From positions 806,001-870,000 of the forward strand of contig ML058494.1 of assembly GCA_003013855.2 (NCBI GenBank): 64,000 nt of DNA, given 5' to 3'. Source of the stretch: Liriodendron chinense. Taxonomy: Eukaryota > Streptophyta > Magnoliopsida > Magnoliales > Magnoliaceae. This document shows, piece after piece, positions 54,727 to 64,000 of this stretch. The position numbers and the translations under genes were made by a program. Position 1 is the first letter of the stretch; every line of letters starts with the position of its first letter. A model generated the notes under the pieces. It made no database searches and was not told the DNA's origin. It saw nothing but the letters and a program-made list of their open reading frames with translations.

Positions 54727-55836
54727 GTCCTTTCATCAGGCTATTCATTGCAAGTAGACTGTCCTATTGACTTGGAGGTCGTGGATATGTCACATTCTAT
54801 TGCAGTTGAAGTCGAACCCAACATCCTGCAAGCACAAGGTAAGAAATGCGATTGTAATTCTGCTTCGTACTTTCTTCTTTAATTCCTACATAATCATAAC
54901 AACCATGTTTTGTCATTATTATCTTATTTCTACAGATCCTATTGAGCCGATATCTACCTCTGCCACTTTCGTCGCATCATCTCCGGTTGTGATTACTGAA
55001 CCGTCGGGCGAAGTTTTGGAAACAGTCGTTAATGCTAGGACATGCATTGTGGGGCCTTTGGAGCCTACTATTGATCTTCCTATCATTCCTGGTACGACTC
55101 TTTTGTAATTTACATTAGATTACGACTTGTAGTTTTCGCTTTCATGTTTACTAACGCGCCATTCGTTTGTCTTGCATTATTTCTCGTAGCTGTCGTCGAT
55201 TCTGACGTCGTCATTACTATGATGCCGGACATTCCCGTGTTTGAGCATTTAGATTGTTTTGGGTAGAGTGTGCTGAAGGGTATGCTGTCTAGCCTCACGA
55301 AGGCATTGGTCGGTCCATGAGAATGACATATGTTGAGTGCTGGCATGAAAGCACTGGAAGCTTGTGTCGGAGTGGTTGGGTCTGATGCACTCGTGGTTGT
55401 CGATCACATTTCTGTGTTCGAAACCTCCCTCACGAACGTAGCGGCTGTTGAGCGTGCCGAGCCCGATCTTGCTATCGAGGAGAAGTGGAGGATTGCGGAG
55501 TCTTTAGGACCCGCAGTGAAACGCCACGTGCATTCGACTGCGAATACGTGAGAATCCCTACAAAATAATAAGATTCAGTATGAAGGGTGCTTTGGTCGTT
55601 TAGCTGAAATAAGCTTCGAAGCTTCTCGTCTTGAGTCGGTAGTTGCTCAGGGCCAGATAGCTGTCATGCTGCTCAAAAGCGAGGGCGAAGCAGTGCACAA
55701 GCAGCTGGAAGATTTGACTGCTGAACAACAACATGTTCCTGATCCTGCAGAGGTGTTGTCTGCAGCGAAGTCAGCGATGGAAACCGCCAGGGTGGCTGTG
55801 ATCAAGCTGATATCGAGATGTTTGAAGCAGTTTTGA
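54727..55836 (+). pseudogene. PMD-type gene, 3' part with two introns
   Basis: The reading frame of 52172-52762 continues directly after the right CTTCG, which shows this is one gene split by the solo LTR. Two introns fit GT...AG and preserve the frame: 54839-54935 (phase 1) and 55092-55189 (phase 1). The exons encode DLEVVDMSHSIAVEVEPN, ATFVASSPVVITEPSGE and, in the last exon, a region with coiled-coil-like helices (55560-55830: AVHKQLEDLTAEQQ, AKSAMETARVAVIKL), ending at TGA 55834-55836. In-frame stops at 55264, 55318, 55324 and 55549 (several CGA-to-TGA types) show decay. Confidence 0.65.
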
Positions 55837-55897
55837 TCTTTCATTCCCGATGCTCTCTTTTTTACTTTAAATGTATAAAATGATCATAGGGTCTTAC

Positions 55898-57502
55898 TGT
55901 TCGCTTCCCCAAGTGTAGGGTTGCGATGTAGTAATAAACTCGGTAAGACCGAGGTCGATCCACAGGGACTTATATAGGAATTCACAAACACATCCAATAG
56001 TTTCTATTGAAAGCTAACAACCAGATTTTGTATGAAATTGATGTAACTAACAACTTCGAATTAAATTGAAGGTAAACAATTATAAAAAGGGACTAGGGGT
56101 TCAAGGATCCACTTGTAGCAATCCTTGATGTTCAATCCGTTGTGGTTTCTCACTTTCTCAACTAGAATCAATATTAAGATCTATCTAGCCGGATGATAGA
56201 GCTGTTAAACCAAACAATCTGTCATATGTAAGTCCAATGCATAGGATTCACTCATGTAAGCTAGGCTGAGCATGCTCAATTGCATAGGTCAGACCCAATT
56301 CCAATAGGCTCAGTTCACAATCATAACCATCCTCAAGTCCTATCACAAGAAAAGGCTAGATCATGATTTGAACTTGATTCAAATCACATACACAGTCCCT
56401 TACATAATTCAGAAAATCAGAAAAATAGAACTTTGGTAGGAAGTCCCCACATGAAGATCATAGTACTAGAGCGTACTCCAATTCCTCAAATCATACAGGT
56501 CTAGACTAATACAAAGCAGTTAAGAACTAAAGTAATTCTCCCAAACATCCATTAGTCATCATAAGACTAAGAAAAACTACTTAGAACTTGTATAAACTTC
56601 AAACCATTGTTCAAAAACATGAATTCCGAACTTAAAACGAACTAAATACGAATTAAAACATCTTAGATTCACTACAAGCTTCACCTCTTAGCCCTAGCTA
56701 AGAGGTTTAGCTGCTCATGATCCAAGGAAACATGAAACAACTTAAAAAAAGCATAAAACAGTAAAACAAACTAGAAGGAGTTGTGGAACTCCGAAATCCA
56801 CTTCCGCCGCCTCCAACCTTGCTTAAACTCTTCTAAGATACCTTAGGAAGGATCCCTAGGTGTCCTTTTATAGTGGGGAGGCTCCGCAACTTCAAAAGAT
56901 TCGAGAATCTGCATAACACTTACACACTGCGTAGAGAAAATCGGCGCCAGAATTAGAAGTTTAAAACTTACGCAGACGACCGGTCGCACGACCCGTCGCA
57001 GTGGCTGGACGACCGGTCGTACATGCTGGACGACCGGTCTTAAAACGACCAAAAACAGTCTAGAGAGTTTCAGCTTGGAAATTTGATTTAAGGACCGGTC
57101 ATACGACCGGTCGTAGAAGTGGACGACCGGTCGCACGACCAGTCGTGAACAGTCCAGAGAGCTATGGGCTCTGTGCCTCCTCTGTGCATGTGCGGACCGG
57201 TCGGACGACCGGTCCTTGGCCTTAGACGACCGGTCGTGGGCACCTTCTTCTGCATTCTTTCTTTCATTTCTCTGGCTTCTTTCTTCCATTCTTTTCTTCT
57301 TTCCTTGCTTCCTTCTTTCTTTGGTCCTCCTTCGATCCTCATCCAAATAGTTCCAAATAAGCTCTTTCCATCTTCAATTAGGCGGAGTCCACTCTCAATC
57401 CTGCAATCACAAAACATGCATTCAATTAGTCTTTAAATCATAAAAATCTCGCACAATGAGTGATGAATTGGGGTTAAAATATGCACAATTAAGAGCTTAA
57501 CA
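55898..57502 (-). repeat. 3' LTR of A4
   Basis: This 1605-bp LTR starts TGTTAAGCTC at 57502 and ends GCGAACA at 55898, on the minus strand. GACCGGTC motifs lie at 57235-56975; the minus-strand TATA box is CTATAAAAGG at 56873-56864. The hairpin CTCGGTAAGACCGAG lies at about 55940. Confidence 0.92.
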
Positions 57503-58643
57503 CACCCCCCAACCAGCATTTTGCTAGTCCCGAGCAAAACAGTGCGTGAAAATAATTCCATTCTTCAAAACTCAACTCTCTTTCAGAAACCATTCTTCTA
57601 TACGTCCCAAGACACACAAGTGTAAGATTCAGAAATATTTGGTGACAGAAGTTGAAACCGTAAACCCCCAAGACATGATAAGCATTCATATGAAATCCCC
57701 GCTGATTGGTTGATAAATAGAGGAACTTAAACAAATTCAATCTAGTGTGGATAGTAAAAACTCATCTCATGAGTTTCTAGGATTATCTTCTTCATAGATC
57801 AACCAGACTATAGATCTCAAGGTACATAGAGCCACATCAAGCCAATGACAGGAATTTGCCTTACCGTCCTTCCGACGACTTTCACACTATGTACCATTTC
57901 CAGCTTTGGTTACGGGTAAACCATCCCCCGGTTGGTAGTAGGTAGCCCTAATCGGAATTTTCCACCATTTTTCCATCATTCCCAATTTCATCCTTCCTTT
58001 TCCTTTTTCTTTTAATTTAGATATGATTTTTAGAAATCCATATCTTGCATTGTTTTCCCATGGACAAGGATGGACAAAGTACCCCGGCTTGATTTCTCAA
58101 CACCTTAATTCAAAGTCTAGCTAATCCATAAATTACATAATCCCTTCAACCCATGAAAATCATGTAATGTGGACTAGGTGTAAAAGTGTTCAAATTTTCT
58201 ATCGATCACAGAATTAGGGGGATTGTCATATAAAACCATTATGCCAAGAGAAGATCGAGATTTACAACCTCATACACTTCATATCTCCTCTTCTTATGCT
58301 CATATCATCTTGAGCGCATAGAACCAGAATTTTTCAAAAGAGTTTTGAATTTTTGAAAAAATTAAAAAATTTCCACATAATTGATTGAAATGTTACAAAA
58401 CGCTGGATTCATCCAAGTGATCCTACACCCCCCAACCAAATCTTGCATTGTCCTTAATGTAAAAGATAAGCAAGAAACATGAGAGCAATTTGAACCTAAA
58501 AGGGAGTGAGGAATGAGAGTACCTGAAAAAGTGAAAAGTGGAATTCTTCCTCCTTCTAACAAACCTAAGCAAAGGTAAACAAAAGCAACAAAATCCCAAT
58601 CCTAACTACTCTATACCTCCGTCAGACTAGGAGATCAATCGTC
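57503..58643 (-). other. A4 PPT and 3' noncoding region
   Basis: The minus strand at 57514-57503 reads GGTTGGGGGGTG, abutting the 3' LTR: the PPT. The same 12 bases occur at 58437-58426, 923 bp upstream. The conserved block with GGTAAGGCAAATTCCTGTCA lies near 57868-57849. No coding content is seen. Confidence 0.85.
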
Positions 58644-60230
58644 CTAATACATAGGATCATTAAGAGGTATGGACATACCTTCTGAAGGAAATTTCTCAAA
58701 GAACGGCTTTAATCGCTGCCCATTCGCCTTAAAAATGTTGCCGTTCCTTGGATTTAACAGCTCGACAGTCCCATATGGATAGACATTTTTCACAATGTAG
58801 GGACCGGTCCATCGAGATCTCGACTTTCCTGGAAATAGATGTAGGCGAGAATTATACATGAGGACTTTTTGATTGATCGTGAATGTCTTGCGAAGAATAT
58901 TTTTATCATGGAATATCTTCGTCTTGTCCTTGTAAATTCTCGCATTCTCATATGCTTCGTTCCGGATTTCTGCAAGTTCATTCAATTGTAGTTTGCGCAA
59001 CGAGCTCGCCTTGTCAGAATTTAAATTCATCTTCTTAATAGCCCAATATGCCCTATGTTCCAACTCAACAGGCAAGTGACAAGCCTTCCCATAGACAAGT
59101 CTATAGGGAGACATTCCAATAGGGGTTTTGAAAGCAGTACGGTAGGCCCAAAGAGCATCGGTAAGCCGAAGTGACCAATCCTTGCGATCGGGGTTCACCG
59201 TTTTCTCTAAAATGTGTTTAATCTCCCTATTGGATATCTCAGCTTGTTCACTAGTTTGTGGGTGATAGGGAGTGCTCACTTTGTGTGTTACGCTATATTT
59301 CTTCATTAAGGTTTCAAAAGGGTGATTGCAAAAGTGAGACCCTCCATCACTTATGATGACTCGAGGTGTTACAAACCGGGAAAGAATATTCTCTTTTAAG
59401 AAGCGAATGACCATTTTATGGTCATTATTCCGGCAAGGGATGGCCTCGACCCATTTGGAAACATAATCAACAGCAAGCAAGATGTATACGTTTCCAAAAG
59501 AAGATGGGAATGGGCCTATGAAATCGATGCCCCAACAATAAAAATTTTTGATTATTAAGATGGGATTGAGTGGCATCATATTTCTACGGGAAATTCCTCC
59601 TAATTTCTGACAAGGTTCACATGCTTTGCAAAACTCATGTGTGTCTTTGAACATGGTGGGCCAATAAAACCCACATTGCAGAATTTTCGCTGTAGTCTTT
59701 TTAGCCGAAAAGTGGCCATCACATGCCTGAGAATGACAGAAGGAGATGATACTTTGTTGTTCATCATCTGGCACACATCTCCTTATGATTTGACCGGGAC
59801 AATACTTGAATAAGTATGGGTCGTTCCATAAGAATTTTCGCACCTCCGTGAAGAATTTATCCTTATGTTGCTTTTTCCAATGTGTAGGAATTGTACCTGT
59901 AGCAAGATAGTTAGCAATGTCCGCATACCATGGCAATTGGGAAACAACAAAAAGTTGTTCATCAGGGAACATGTCATTGATTGCGGTCGTTTCAGGGGAA
60001 TCAGTGAGGACAAGTCGAGAGAGATGGTCAGCTACGACATTTTCTACTCCTTTTTTATCACGTATTTCTATGTCAAATTCCTGGAGTAGAAGGATCCATC
60101 TTAACAACCGTGGTTTAACATCCTTCTTAGAGAGAAGGTACTTAAGTGCGGCATGGTCAGTGAATATGATGATCTTGGATCCAATCAAGTAGGACCTAAA
60201 CTTGTCCAAGGCAAAAACTATGGCTAAAAG
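58644..60230 (-). pseudogene. A4 RNase H C-terminus and integrase
   Basis: The minus frame 60209-58644 is open for 521 codons. It starts in RNase H (FTDHAALKYLLSKKDVKPR), goes through VVADHLSRLVL, and then integrase: zinc-binding CHSQACDGHFSAKK and CKACEPCQKLGG, the Asp in WGIDFIGPFP, the Asp in ISDGGSHFCN and the Glu in QTSEQAEISNREIK, so the DDE triad is complete. LVYGKACHLPVELEHRAYWA and a C-terminal domain ending PLNDPMY follow. TAA at about 60228, where A3 has Glu in TEKELLAV, separates it from RT. Confidence 0.92.
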
Positions 60231-61697
60231 TTATTTTTCAGTAGTGGTGTAGTTTGCTTGGGCTGAGTTTAGGGTTCTACTTGCATAGTAGATGACACAT
60301 GGCTTTTTCTCTTTTCTTTGGCCTAGCACGGCCCCAATAGCATAGTCGCTAGCATCGCACATAATTTCAAAAGGAAGGCTCCAATCAGGTGGTTGCATTA
60401 TAGGAGCACATGTCAACATACCTTTAAGGGTGGTAAAGGCCTTTTGACAATCTTTATTCCACTCGAATGAATTTTCCTTTTGAAGTAGGTTACATAAAGG
60501 ACGAGAGAGTGAACTGAAGTCCTTTATGAACCTTCTGTAAAATCCTGCGTGTCCCAAAAAGGACCGTACATCTCGTATGCTCTTGGGTGGTGGAAGGTTA
60601 GAGATAAGATCAATTTTCACTTTGTCTACCTCGATTCCATTTTGTGAAATGATGTGACCAAGTACAATTCCCTTTTGAACCATGAAGTGACACTTCTCCC
60701 AATTCAGCACAAGGTTCTTCTCTTCACATCTTTTTAGCACAGCTTTCAAGTGCACAAGGCACTCATCAAAACGACAACCAAATACGGAAAAATCATCCAT
60801 GAAGACTTCCAGAATTGTCCCCACCATGTCAGAAAAGATACTCATCATACAGCGCTGAAAGGTGGCAGGGGCATTACATAGTCCAAACGGCATCCGTCGA
60901 TAGGCGAAAGTGCCGAATGGACATATGAATGTAGTCTTTTCTTGGTCTTCACGGGCAATCTCTATTTGGTTGTACCCTGAATAGCCATCGAGGAAGCAAA
61001 AGTAGGAATGACCCGCCAACCGTTCTAAAATTTGATCAACAAACGGTAGGGGGAAGTGGTCTTTCCTCGTGACAGTGTTTAGCTTCCTATAGTCAATGCA
61101 CATTCTCCAACCGGTAGTGACTCTAGTTGGCACGAGTTCATTATTGGCATTGGCTACGATAGTTATTCCGGATTTCTTAGGCACCACTTGAGTTGGGCTC
61201 ACCCATTGGCTATCGGATATTGGGTAAATAATACCCACATCCAATAGTTTCACCACTTCGGCCTTAACCACATCCTTCATGTTTGGATTTAGTCGTCTTT
61301 GTGGTTGCCGGGATGTCTTCGCATTCTCCTCAAGGTGTATGCGATGAGTACAAATCAGTGGGTCTATGAATTTGAGATCCGCAATTGACCATCCAATAGC
61401 ACTCTTATGCTCTAATAGAGTGGTCATTAGCCTACTCTCTTGCTCCTCATCCAAGTGGGAAGAAATCACCACTGGATATGTCTCATCTCGACCTAAATAA
61501 ACATATTTCAGCTCACTTGGTAATGGTTTTAGGTCGAGTGTTAGCGCCTTGATATTGGATGGGAGGGCCTTGTTCTCATTTACAGGCAAAGGCTCAAATT
61601 GGGCCCTCCATCTTTTATTGTCAAGCACCGGCATTGCATCTAGAATGGCATCCATCTCTTGTATTATGTCATCATTTATCTCATGAGAATGGGCCAC
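60231..61697 (-). pseudogene. A4 reverse transcriptase and start of RNase H
   Basis: This minus frame is open for 488 codons. It begins in the acidic linker, then TSRQPQRRLNPNMKDVVKAEV, WVSPTQVVPKKSGITIV, WRMCIDYRKLNTVTRKDHF, DGYSGYNQIEIA, PFGLCNAPATFQRCM and the active site FMDDFSVFG near 60790, then the thumb and RNase H start (YYASRTLNSAQANYTTTEK). The frame is cut off from protease by a shift near 61690 and from RNase H by the TAA at 60228. Confidence 0.92.
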
Positions 61698-62746
61698 ACA
61701 TCCTCCAAAGGGTCGGAAGATAGTGACAAGGGGGATGTATCTTCCACGAATGATTCAATCATGTTTAGTTCGTGGATATCATCATCAACTCCCTGTGGTT
61801 GTTTGCATAAATCAAATATGTTAAGCTCAAGGGTCATATTTCCAAAGGACATTTGTACAAGTCCGTTTCTACAATTGATAATTGCATTTGAAGTAGCTAG
61901 AAACGGTCGGCCAAGTATGACGGGAATTTGAGCACCGGTGCCTATCACGGGATGTGTATCCAAGACAATAAAGTCTACTGGGTAGTAGAATTTATCAACT
62001 TGGACTAGAACATCCTCAATCATTTCTCTCGGTATACGGATGGATCTATCAGCAAGTTGGAGTGTGGTTTTGGTAGGTTTCAATTCACCTAACCCAAGTT
62101 GCTCGTAGACCGAGTATGGAATGAGATTCACACTTGCCCCCAAATCGAGTAAAGCTTGTTTAATCCGGTAGTCTCCTATGATGCATGAGATGGTTGGACT
62201 ACCTGGATCCTTGTATTTTTGGGGCACCTCTTGTTTGATGATAGCGCTCAAATTCTCAGTCAAAAGTACTTTGTTGTGAACATTGTGTTTCCTTTTGACT
62301 GTACACAATTCGTTTAGAAATTTGGCATAAGATGGTATTTGTTTTATGGCATCCAACAACGGGATGTTGATCTTCACCTGCTTAAAAACTTTCAAAATTT
62401 CTAGATTTTTATCTAAAGGTTTAGGTGAAATCAACCTTTGTGGAAACGGGGCAACCGGCTTGTATTGCCTTTCCGGTTCTTTCTCTTGTGGAGTGTTGTT
62501 TGAACTATCATCCTCTTTGGAAATTTCTGGATCCTTAGGCTTTGGGGCCTTCACCGGATTAGATTTGTCAATTTCTTTCCCACTTCTCAAAGAGGCGATA
62601 ACTTGAACATGCTCCGTATGATGGGAGGATGAGCTTGCATCTTGTATCTCAAACTGGGTTCTTGGGTTAGGAAGAGGTTGGGCAGGAAGTGTGCCCTTCT
62701 CTCTAACACTAAGATAAGATTCAACTCTAGCCATTGATGTTTTCAA
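61676..62746 (-). pseudogene. A4 protease with gag C-terminus
   Basis: The minus frame covers the gag tail (ARVESYLSVREKGTLPAQPLP, HVQVIASLRSGKEIDKSNP), then protease with LLDLGASVNLIPYSVYEQLG (about 62140), RIPREMIEDVLVQVDKFYYP and PVILGRPFLATSNAIINC (about 61890), then the linker. It closely follows residues 405-770 of A2 gag-PR. A one-base loss near 62750 relative to A2 breaks it from upstream gag. Confidence 0.9.
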
Positions 62747-63997
62747 TCATTGATGGCTTGAGTTGAATTTTGATTGAATTTCAATTGCTCTTGTATGAAC
62801 CCATCTATTTTTAGAGAATTTGTCTTGTTATACTCAGCTTGGACCAATACGAATGCACCCAACATCTCCTCTAGCGTCACTTTTGGAGTAATGACTAGAG
62901 ATGGACCTAGTATAGGTTGAGCTTGAGGGATAGTGGTTGCATTCGCAGTAGGTCCATTCCTCCAACTGAAGTTGGGATGATTCTTCCAACTAGCATTAAA
63001 CGTGTTTGAAGTTGGAACACCAAATTGCCGTTGATAACTATTTATGGCATTGGATTGTTCTTGTAAGATGTCCTGAACTGCTAAAATTGTAGGACAATCT
63101 TGTGTTGCATGTTGATTTTTGACACAAATTCCACAAACAGTTTCAACGTCATTGGAGTTAATCATCTCTCCTTTCCTCAATTCCATGGCTTCGACCTTTC
63201 TTATGAGGCTAGCCACCCGTGCACTTATGCTATCCTCTTCTGATAAGACATACATTCTTCCTTTTTCCTTTTATTGGCCAGTCTTGGAATTTGTTGGTTT
63301 CGATGTATCCCAAGATTGTGCATTCTCAGCCAATTCTTCCAAATAATCCCATGCTTCATCAGCCTCCTTATTCATGAACTCCCCATTACACATCATCTCT
63401 ACGAATTGGCGCATGGGTGAAGTCAGTCCTTCATAGAAAAAGCTTATAACCCGCCAAATTTCATAGCCATGATGTGGGCATGCGTTTAATAGGTCTTTAA
63501 ACCTCTCCCAACATTGGAAGAAGGTTTCATCTTCCTTTTGGGCAAAGTTCATGATAAGGCACTTCAACATGTTTGTTTTGTGAGTAGGGAAGAATTTTTT
63601 TATGAATTCCCTATGCATATCAGTCCATGCACCAATTGATCTTGGCCTTAATGCATGAAAGCCAACCTTTTGCTTTATCTTTAAGAGTAAAAGGGAAGAA
63701 TTTAAGTCTCACCACATCATCAGTCACATTAGCAAAGTGCATGGTGGTTATAACCTCATCAAAGTCCTTAAGGTGTTGATAGGCACTTTCACTGTCTAAT
63801 CCATGGAATTTAGGGAGAAGTTGGATCACTCCCGGTTTCAAATCCACATTCCCTGCATTTGGTGGAAAAACTATGCATGAGGGAGTGCTTGCTTTTGCTG
63901 GTTGCAAGAAGTCACGTAAAGTTCTTGGTCGAGGAACATTCTCAACCACATTCTCCCCCGTTTCAGTTTGGTTTTGGCCCAGATTAGGATTAGCCAT
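62743..63997 (-). pseudogene. A4 gag (broken)
   Basis: ATG at 63997 starts MANPNLGQNQTETGENVVEN. Near 63640 one extra base relative to A2 shifts the frame after KDKAKGWL; gag continues from 63618 with MHREFIKKFFPTHKTNMLK and CWERFKDLLNACPHHGYE. A TAA near 63268, where A2 has CAA, ends that part. The last part (63255-62743) has the intact knuckle CGICVKNQHATQDC and NTFNASWKNHPNFSWRNGP. Compared with A2 the proteins are nearly the same throughout. Confidence 0.92.
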
Positions 63998-64000
63998 TGG

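Larger units (their letters stand above)
55898..64000 (-). mobile_element. Athila element A4, 5' LTR beyond window
   Basis: On the minus strand the order is gag start at 63997, gag, protease, RT, RNase H, integrase (ending 58644), 3' noncoding region, PPT (57514-57503) and 3' LTR (57502-55898). The left flank 55893-55897 is CTTAC. All coding domains are recognisable, and I count five frame-breaking lesions. Its gag and protease are the closest relatives of A2 in this window, so elements of this family are the natural helper for A2. Confidence 0.92.

Overview
The window is plant nuclear DNA made almost entirely of nested LTR retrotransposons. I found no intact host gene, rRNA or tRNA. It suggests an angiosperm with a large, repeat-rich genome: the elements are Ty1/copia of SIRE/Maximus type and Ty3/gypsy of Athila and Tat types, with primer sites matching plant initiator-Met and Asp tRNAs. 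The species cannot be named from the sequence.

Layout. (1) 1-7201, minus strand: Athila-type element A3, cut by the window edge and interrupted by solo LTR S1 (2010-3447). A3 sits in the antisense gene of a second Tat element, T2, of which only 7202-7815 remains. (2) 7816-34981: SIRE-type element C1, split in its RT by a second SIRE-type element, C2 (13252-34432). C2's gag is split by an Athila solo LTR, A1 (15846-25136), which is itself split by a young, pol-less Athila element, A2 (16947-24750). (3) 34982-50089: Athila-related non-autonomous element A5, with an unfamiliar acidic ORF, split by young Tat element T1 (36953-47384). T1 carries a spliced gene on its antisense strand. (4) 50090-55836: a degraded multi-exon gene of plant-mobile-domain type, interrupted by a SIRE-type solo LTR (52763-54721). 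(5) 55898-64000, minus strand: Athila element A4 with gag, PR, RT, RNase H and IN all recognisable but broken.

Target-site duplications of 5 bp support the nesting: ACGGG (S1), CTCGT (C2), AATGT (A1), CCAWG (A2, one mismatch), GAGGA (T1) and CTTCG (the solo LTR at 52763).

How the parts work together. In each intact family the 5' LTR supplies promoter and R/U5, a tRNA-primed PBS starts minus-strand synthesis, gag-pol supplies particle and enzymes, and the PPT primes the plus strand. A2 keeps LTRs, PBS, a PPT and an unbroken 880-codon gag-PR frame but has no RT, RNase H or IN, so it would need pol from a relative such as A4. A5 keeps cis-acting sequences and a private ORF.

The most unusual signal is regulatory. 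The 8-bp palindrome GACCGGTC, usually paired into a near-perfect 22-bp palindrome, is arrayed just upstream of the TATA box in LTRs of both SIRE (copia) and Athila (gypsy) elements, and again upstream of an internal TATA box before the third ORF of C2. C1 and T1 carry arrays of different CG-rich palindromes in the same U3 position. Athila-type elements also carry a second PPT-like motif about 921 bp upstream of the real one.
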